Shown here in pieces: positions 58,678-64,000 of a DNA stretch of 64,000 nt. A model generated the notes under the pieces. That model worked only from the letters and a program-made list of their open reading frames with translations, was not told the origin of the DNA and searched no databases. A program made the translations under genes and the position numbers. The stretch's first letter is position 1. Each line of letters begins with the position of its first letter. Source of the DNA: Haematobia irritans. Lineage: Eukaryota; Arthropoda; Insecta; Diptera; Muscidae. Location: positions 148,608,473 to 148,672,472 of the forward strand of contig NC_134399.1 of assembly GCF_050003625.1 (NCBI RefSeq). Direction: 5' to 3'.

Positions 58678-58726
58678 TTATTTTTTAACAATCTCTCCGT
58701 ATACCAAAACAACGCGATTCCAACTA
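58678..58726. repeat. 49-bp target-site duplication, copy 2
   Basis: Identical to 53829-53877 and adjacent to the LINE 5' end. No mismatch, so the insertion is recent. Confidence 0.9.
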
Positions 58727-59786
58727 AAAAAACAACCGACGCGCAAATATATCGATTACACCCACGCGCAAACACATCGATTACGATGACAGGTATCGAT
58801 TACAGGTAGACAATAGAAATTTAGGAAAATTTCCTATATTCTAACAAGTGTGTTTCCTTAAGTTTTGAAAGGATTGCATACTTCTTAGTACGAATGAACT
58901 AAAATATTTTTCTATGCCAAGTGTTGTTCGTATGTATGATAAGCTTTCTATAATAAAGGAAGCCAGAATTATCATTTTATAAGAAATTTTACTAAATTTA
59001 AGGAAACTTGGTTTTAGTTCGGTTTTTGTTTATTTTTACGAATGCTTTGTTATCGGTGAATAAAATTTTCTTTTTCAGTAGTAAATTCTTATACCCAGCG
59101 AAGAAAATAGTATGAGTAAAATTCCATGCCTTATTCTAGTTAATGAACTATTCCTGACTGCTTACAGTTTAGGATTTTTTTACTGAAACGAGTAAATTTT
59201 ATTATTTTTCACAAAAATTTACCTTAATGGAAATAAAATGGATAAACTATATTGATGAAAATTTTTTCCTTTAGTTTCGAAGGCACTTTTTTCTGGGTGT
59301 ACACATTAAGCTAACGATATGCTCTATGTGTTTCAATAAAATTGTGAAAGTAAATTAAACAAGTAAGGAAAGTCTAAAGTCGGGCGGGGCCGACTATATT
59401 ATACCCTGCACCACTTTATAGATCTAAATGTTCGATACCATATCGCATCCGTCAAATGTGTTGGGGGCTATATATAAAGGTTTGTCCCAAATACATACAT
59501 TTAAATATCACTCGATCTGGACAGAATTTGATAGACTTCTACAAAATCTATAGACTCAAAATTGAAATCGGCATGCACTAGGGTGGAACACCATGTTAGT
59601 AAAAAAATATGGGAACATTTAAATCTGAAGCAATTTTAAGGAAACTTCGCAAAGTTTATTTATGATTTATCGCTCGATATATATGTATAAGAAGTTTAGG
59701 AAAATTAGAGTCGACTAAGCAGTGGCGATTTTACAAGGAAAATGTTGGTATTTTGACAATTTTTGTCGAAATCAGAAAAACATATA

Positions 59787-61070
59787 ACAGGATGGCTGAT
59801 AAGTCCCCGGTCTGACACATAGATGGCGTCGTTAGTATTAAATGCATATTATTTTTATATAGTACCAACCTTCAAATGATTCGTGTCAAAATTTGACGTC
59901 TGTAAGTCAATTAGTTTGTGAGATAGAGCGTCTTTTGTGAAGCAACTTTTGTTATTGTGAAAAAAATGGAAAAAAAGGAATTTCGTGTTTTGATAAAATA
60001 CTGTTTTCTGAAGGGAACAAATACGGTGGTAGCAAAAACTTGGCTTGATAATGAGTTTCCGGACTCTGTCCCAGGGAAATCAACAATAATTGATTGGTAT
60101 GCAAAATTCAAGCGCGGTGAAATGAGCACGGAGGACGGTGAACGCAGTGGACGCCCGAAAGAGGTGGTTACCGACGAAAACATCAAAAAAATCCACAAAA
60201 TGATTTTGAATGACCGTAAACTGAAGTTGATCGAGATAGCAGAGGCCTTAAAGATATCAAAGGAACGTGTTGGTCATATCATTCATCAATATTTGGATAT
60301 GCGGAAGTTCTGTGCAAAATGGGTGCCGCGCGAGCTCACATTTGACCAAAAACAGCAACGTGTTGATGATTCTGAGCGGTGTTTGCAGCTGTTAACTCGT
60401 AATACACCCGAGTTTTTCCGTCGATATGTGACAATGGATGAAACATGGCTCCATCACTACACTCCTGAGTCCAATCGACTGTCGGCTGAGTGGACAGCGA
60501 CCGGTGAACCGTCTCCGAAGCGTGGAAAGGCTCAAAAGTCCGCTGGCAAAGTAATGGCCTCTGTTTTTTGGGATGCGCATGGAATAATTTTTATCGATTA
60601 TCTTGAGAAGGCAAAAACCATCAACAGTGAATATTATATGGCGTTATTGGAGCGTTTGAAGGTCGAAATCGCGGCAAAACGGCCCCATATGAAGAAGAAA
60701 AAAGTGTTGTTCCACCAAGACTCGGTGCGTTGAGCCACAAGTCATTGAGAACGATGGCAAAAATTTATGAATTGGGCTTCGAATTGCTTCCCCCCCACCG
60801 TATTCTCCAGATCTGGCCCGAGCGACTTTTTCTTGTTCTCAGACCTCAAAATGATGCTCGCAGGGAAAACATTTGGCTGCAGTGAAGATGTGGTCGCCGA
60901 AACTGAGTCCTATTTTGAGGCAAAACCGAAGGAGTACTACCAAAATGGTATCAAAAAATTGGAAGGTCGTTATAATCATTGTATCGCTCTTGAAGGGAAC
61001 TATGTTGAATAATAAAAACGAATTTTGACAAAAAAAAATGTGTTTTTCTTTGTTAGACCAGCCAACCTGT
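59787..61070 (+). mobile_element. mariner element M1, full length, TA target
   Basis: The inverted ends ACAGGATGGCTGATAAGTCC and CCAGCCAACCTGT (with a deletion of GGGGACTTAT in the right end) are flanked by TA. It is 1284 bp. The flanks rejoin to AACATATATGAGAGCT; the homologous uninterrupted site is at ~34198 in B1. The right terminal repeat is damaged. Confidence 0.9.
59966..61012 (+). pseudogene. mariner (DD34D) transposase in M1, frameshifted
   Basis: Translation from the ATG at 59966 (MEKKEFRVLIKYCFLKGTNT) gives the N-terminal helix-turn-helix pair, the SGRPKE linker (~61), the KWVPREL motif (119-125), the first catalytic Asp in TMDETWLHHY (158) and the second in VLFHQDSVR, where a TGA ends the frame at ~60733. 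The sequence resumes in another frame with PSDFFLFSDLKMMLAGK and the normal end KKLEGRYNHCIALEGNYVE. Small indels around 60790-60825 destroy the PPYSPDLAPSD motif, which M2 still shows. M1 is inactive, but it is the better preserved of the two copies. Confidence 0.88.
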
Positions 61071-61425
61071 TATATGAGAGCTAAATCTAAATCTGAACCG
61101 ATTTCAACCAAATTTGGGACGAATAGCTACTATGCTAATTCTACTCCCTGTGGAAAATTTCAACTAAATCGGAGTAAAAAATTGGTCTCTGTTGTCATAT
61201 GAGTGTAAATCGGGCGAAAGCTATATATGGGAGGTATATCTAAATCTGAACCGATTTCAACCAAATTTGGCACGCATAGCTACAATGCTAATTCTACTCC
61301 CTGTGCAAAATTTCAATTAAATCGGAGTAAAAGATTGACCACTGTGGTCATATGAGTGTAAATCGGGCGAACGATATATATGGGAGCTATATCTAAATCT
61401 GAACCGATTTCAATAAAATTACTAT

Positions 61426-62009
61426 AGTACTAATTGTTCTTCTTTTGCAACATTTTAAGTAACTTAAGGTATCTCGTCTCCTTCTGGGTGTTGCAAACAT
61501 ATGCGCTAACATGTTCCACAGTGTGGCGCAAGGTATAACAAAAACGAATAGGAACGAATTTTTTACAACATTATGAAATATTTATGGATTGACAAGGCCA
61601 TCAAAAATTCAGATACATCTATATGTACACAATCTGATGGCTTTTGCCACTAAATGGCTACTTTTTATTATTTTTAATCTCTTTTATGTTCATGCTGAAA
61701 ACATAGTAATTACATACAAAATATCTGTACTTTTACATTAACCCACAGTTCAATTAAATTATATTCTGTGTATTGGCCATTCAGAAAAACAAATAAAAAA
61801 CTTTGTCTCCCATGCCGTTTTTTAACGTACTTCTCCATTGCCCTTCTGCATTCTGAATCAGAGAAAAAATTGGCACAATTACACGTATGTATTGTATACA
61901 ATGTGATTTTAATTAAATTGACATATGCAATTAATGTTTTGTTAGCCATTCGAAGAAGACAACCAAAAAAATCGATATTAAACCGTTAAAACATTCTTAT
62001 TGTGTGGAA
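61426..62009. other. Unassigned DNA
   Basis: No repeat ends. The frames at 61710-61989 on both strands overlap and show no motif. Confidence 0.45.
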
Positions 62010-62399
<390 letters not shown>

Positions 62400-64000
62400 C
62401 CAGGCCGAATCTTATGTACCCTCCACCATGGATTGCGTAGAAACTTCTACGAAAGACTGTCATCCACAATCGAATTACTTGGGTTGTGGTATCTTAAAAT
62501 TTCTTAACATCGTTTTCTAAATTGTGAGTTAGTCCATACGTGGTAGAGAGCCAGAATTGAAATATGGGGGGTCGCTTATATGGGGGCTATATACAATTAT
62601 GAACTTGATATGGACCAATTTTTGTGTGACTGGGGATCGATTTATCTGCGAGCTATATATAACTATGGGCCGATATGGACCTAGTTACGCATGGTTGTTA
62701 AGGGCCATATACTACAGCGAAAGAATTCTCTTCGTTAGTTTTACGAAGAATTCTTCATTAACTATTCTTCCTGAATTCTTCATTAAAATAACGAAATTTT
62801 CATTCATTTTCGTAAATTTTACGAAGAACATTTTACGAATATACGAAACTTCTACGAAACATTCTACATTAACTTTTCTTCGTAAAAAGTTCGTACTTTT
62901 AACGAAACTTTCTTCACATTTCATGAATTTTGTGAAGAAGTTTTTACGAATATTTTACGAAACATTCTGCGTTAAAATTTCTTCATAAAAAGTACGAAAC
63001 ATTTTCTTTGAAATAACGAAGAAGTTTCATTGAAGTTGTAAAATTTCCGTTCGCGGCATTAAATTGTCTTTTATAATGTGCTTGAGTGTATTCCTTTATT
63101 CTATTTTTTTATGCAAGTCTATGCTACTTCTCATTTGGGTGATAGCGCGCTATGAATAAAAGTGAAGCAATAAAACTAAAAATTATTCAAAAACTTAAGA
63201 TGTAAAGTAGTGATGTCATTTTTCACACTTGCAACTACAACCAAATGCACTTTCGACTATAAATTTTTTTCTAAAATTTTTCATAAAAAGTACGAAACAT
63301 TTTCATAAAAAGAACGAAATCGTTTCATAAAAAGTACGAAGATTTTTCATAACAAGTACGAAGATTCTTCATAAAAAGTACGAATTTTTTTCTTACAAAC
63401 TACGAAAATTTTGGAAGAACTTTTCTTCGTAAAAAGTACGAAATATTTCGTACTTTTAATGAAAAGTTTCTTTGGTTGTAAAACAATGACAAATTTCGTA
63501 CTTTTAACGAAATTTTTCGTTCTTTTTACGAAGAAAATTCTTTCGGTGTAGCACAATGTACCAAATTTCAACTCGGATGAAATTTGCTCCTGCAAGAGGC
63601 TCCAAAACCAAATCTCGGGATCGGTTTATATGGGGGCTATATATGATTATGGACTGATATGGACCACTTTTGGCATGGTTGTTAAATATCATATACTACC
63701 ACCACGTACCGAATTTCTAACAGATCGGATGAATTTTGCTTCTCCAAAAGGCACAGGAGGTCAATTCTGGGGATCGTTTTATATGGGGGCTATATATAAT
63801 TATTGACCGATATCGACCAATTTTTGCATGATTGTTTGAGGCCATATGTTAACACCACGTACCAAATATCAACTGAATCAGATGAATTTTGTTCTTCCAA
63901 GAGGCTCCGGAGGTCAAATCTGGTGATCGGTTTATATGGAGGCTATATATAATTATGGACCGATGTAGACCAATTTATGCATGGTCATTAGAGACCATAT
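62400..64000 (-). mobile_element. Family A element (A11), runs off the window, with U inside
   Basis: It begins within the hairpin (CCAGGCCGAATCTTATGTAC), passes through the 3' module, is interrupted by U at 62715-63548, and continues with monomers in regular register to the window end. Confidence 0.85.
62715..63548. mobile_element. U-family TIR element made of TTCGTA/TACGAA words, TA target
   Basis: The ends CAGCGAAAGAATTCTCTTCG and AATTCTTTCGGTG are inverted repeats, flanked by TA. The flanks rejoin to CATACTAGCACAATG, the family A consensus. Much of the interior consists of dozens of short words such as CGTAAAAAGTACGAAA, TTTTACGAAGAA and TTTCGTACTTTTAACG, so either strand can fold extensively. 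A more ordinary stretch lies at ~63030-63250. No reading frame is conserved. Confidence 0.8.

Larger units (their letters stand above)
53013..59299. mobile_element. G element, TA-target TIR element hosting the LINE
   Basis: Perfect 16-bp ends CACCCAGAAAAAAGTG (53013-53028) and CACTTTTTTCTGGGTG (59284-59299) are flanked by TA duplicated from ACCTTTACACATT in H. Without the LINE and one target copy it is about 1.44 kb. Its interior is AT-rich and non-coding. Confidence 0.8.
52626..59321. mobile_element. H element, short TIR element interrupted by G
   Basis: The left arm CATATCGTTAGCTTAATGTG continues TAAAGGTGCTAAGTCAA. The right arm is its complement, split into TTGACTTAGCACCTT before G and ACACATTAAGCTAACGATAT after it. 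Without G it is about 410 bp, with further internal copies of GTGCTAAGTCA near 52772. No clear target duplication is visible. Confidence 0.65.
59360..61425 (-). mobile_element. Family B element (B3), truncated, with M1 inside
   Basis: It starts CAAGTAAGGAAAGTCTAAAG with the AGTCGG...CCGACT hairpin and is very similar to B1 up to CAGAAAAACATATA, where M1 is inserted. Monomers continue to ~61425 (GAACCGATTTCAATAAAATT). The GTCY block and 5' end are absent. Confidence 0.85.

Noticed and set aside
53829..58726. The 49-bp direct repeats as LTRs of a retrovirus-like element
   Set aside because: The enclosed element has LINE ORFs (zinc-knuckle ORF1, endonuclease plus reverse transcriptase ORF2) and a poly(A)-like end, with no protease, integrase or primer site. 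The repeats are a target duplication.

Overview
The window looks like a heterochromatin-like or intronic stretch of a large, repeat-rich dipteran genome, most likely a calyptrate (muscid or calliphorid) fly. This rests on the repeat families, which have the layout of the DINE-1/mini-me elements of flies, on mariner and rosa-like (DD41D) transposons, on a Jockey-clade LINE, and on an AT-rich background. The species is an inference. Almost everything here is transposable-element DNA. Only one host gene exon is convincing (5'UTR plus first coding exon, 49553-50543, + strand, 135 complete codons and a splice donor). I do not recognise that gene.

Three related families of non-autonomous, DINE-1/mini-me-like (Helentron-type) elements fill roughly a third of the window. 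I call them A, B and C. Each starts with TTATACCC and a subterminal palindrome. Next come a TA-rich stretch, a short conserved core and a (GTCY)n block, and then a tandem array. The end is a GC-rich hairpin followed by ACTTG or CACTTG. In all three families the internal monomer is 153 bp. Family A copies lie at about 0.5-2.2, 6.7-7.9, 9.4-10.7, 13.4-16.3, 17.7-18.9, 22.1-24.0, 24.1-26.1, 38.5-39.7, 43.1-44.6, 45.9-49.2, 51.2-52.5 and 62.0-64 kb. Family B copies lie at 8.1-9.4, 33.8-35.1 and 59.4-61.4 kb, and family C at 29.8-32.9 kb. Two of the long (TA)n arrays are expansions of the TA tract inside family A. The third sits on an inversion junction.

Between and inside these lie many small TA-target elements with terminal inverted repeats. 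Some (family D) carry two divergently oriented tRNA-like modules. There are also a hAT-like element with an 8-bp target duplication (4.6-6.0 kb), a piggyBac-type MITE (37.24 kb), a pogo-type MITE (37.97 kb), tRNA-derived SINEs, a 29-bp AT satellite, a T/G-rich degenerate array (39.7-41.7 kb), and two dead mariners and two dead rosa-like transposons. The best preserved autonomous element is an apparently full-length Jockey-clade LINE (53878-58677, minus strand) with two intact ORFs and a 49-bp target-site duplication.

Nesting is deep and gives a relative chronology. The mariner at 30114-35482 sits in a family C copy and is itself split by a family C and a family B element. The inner family C element carries a rosa-like transposon and a family D element. 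At 52.6-59.3 kb a LINE lies in a TIR element that lies in another TIR element. A 100-N assembly gap is at 15030-15129.
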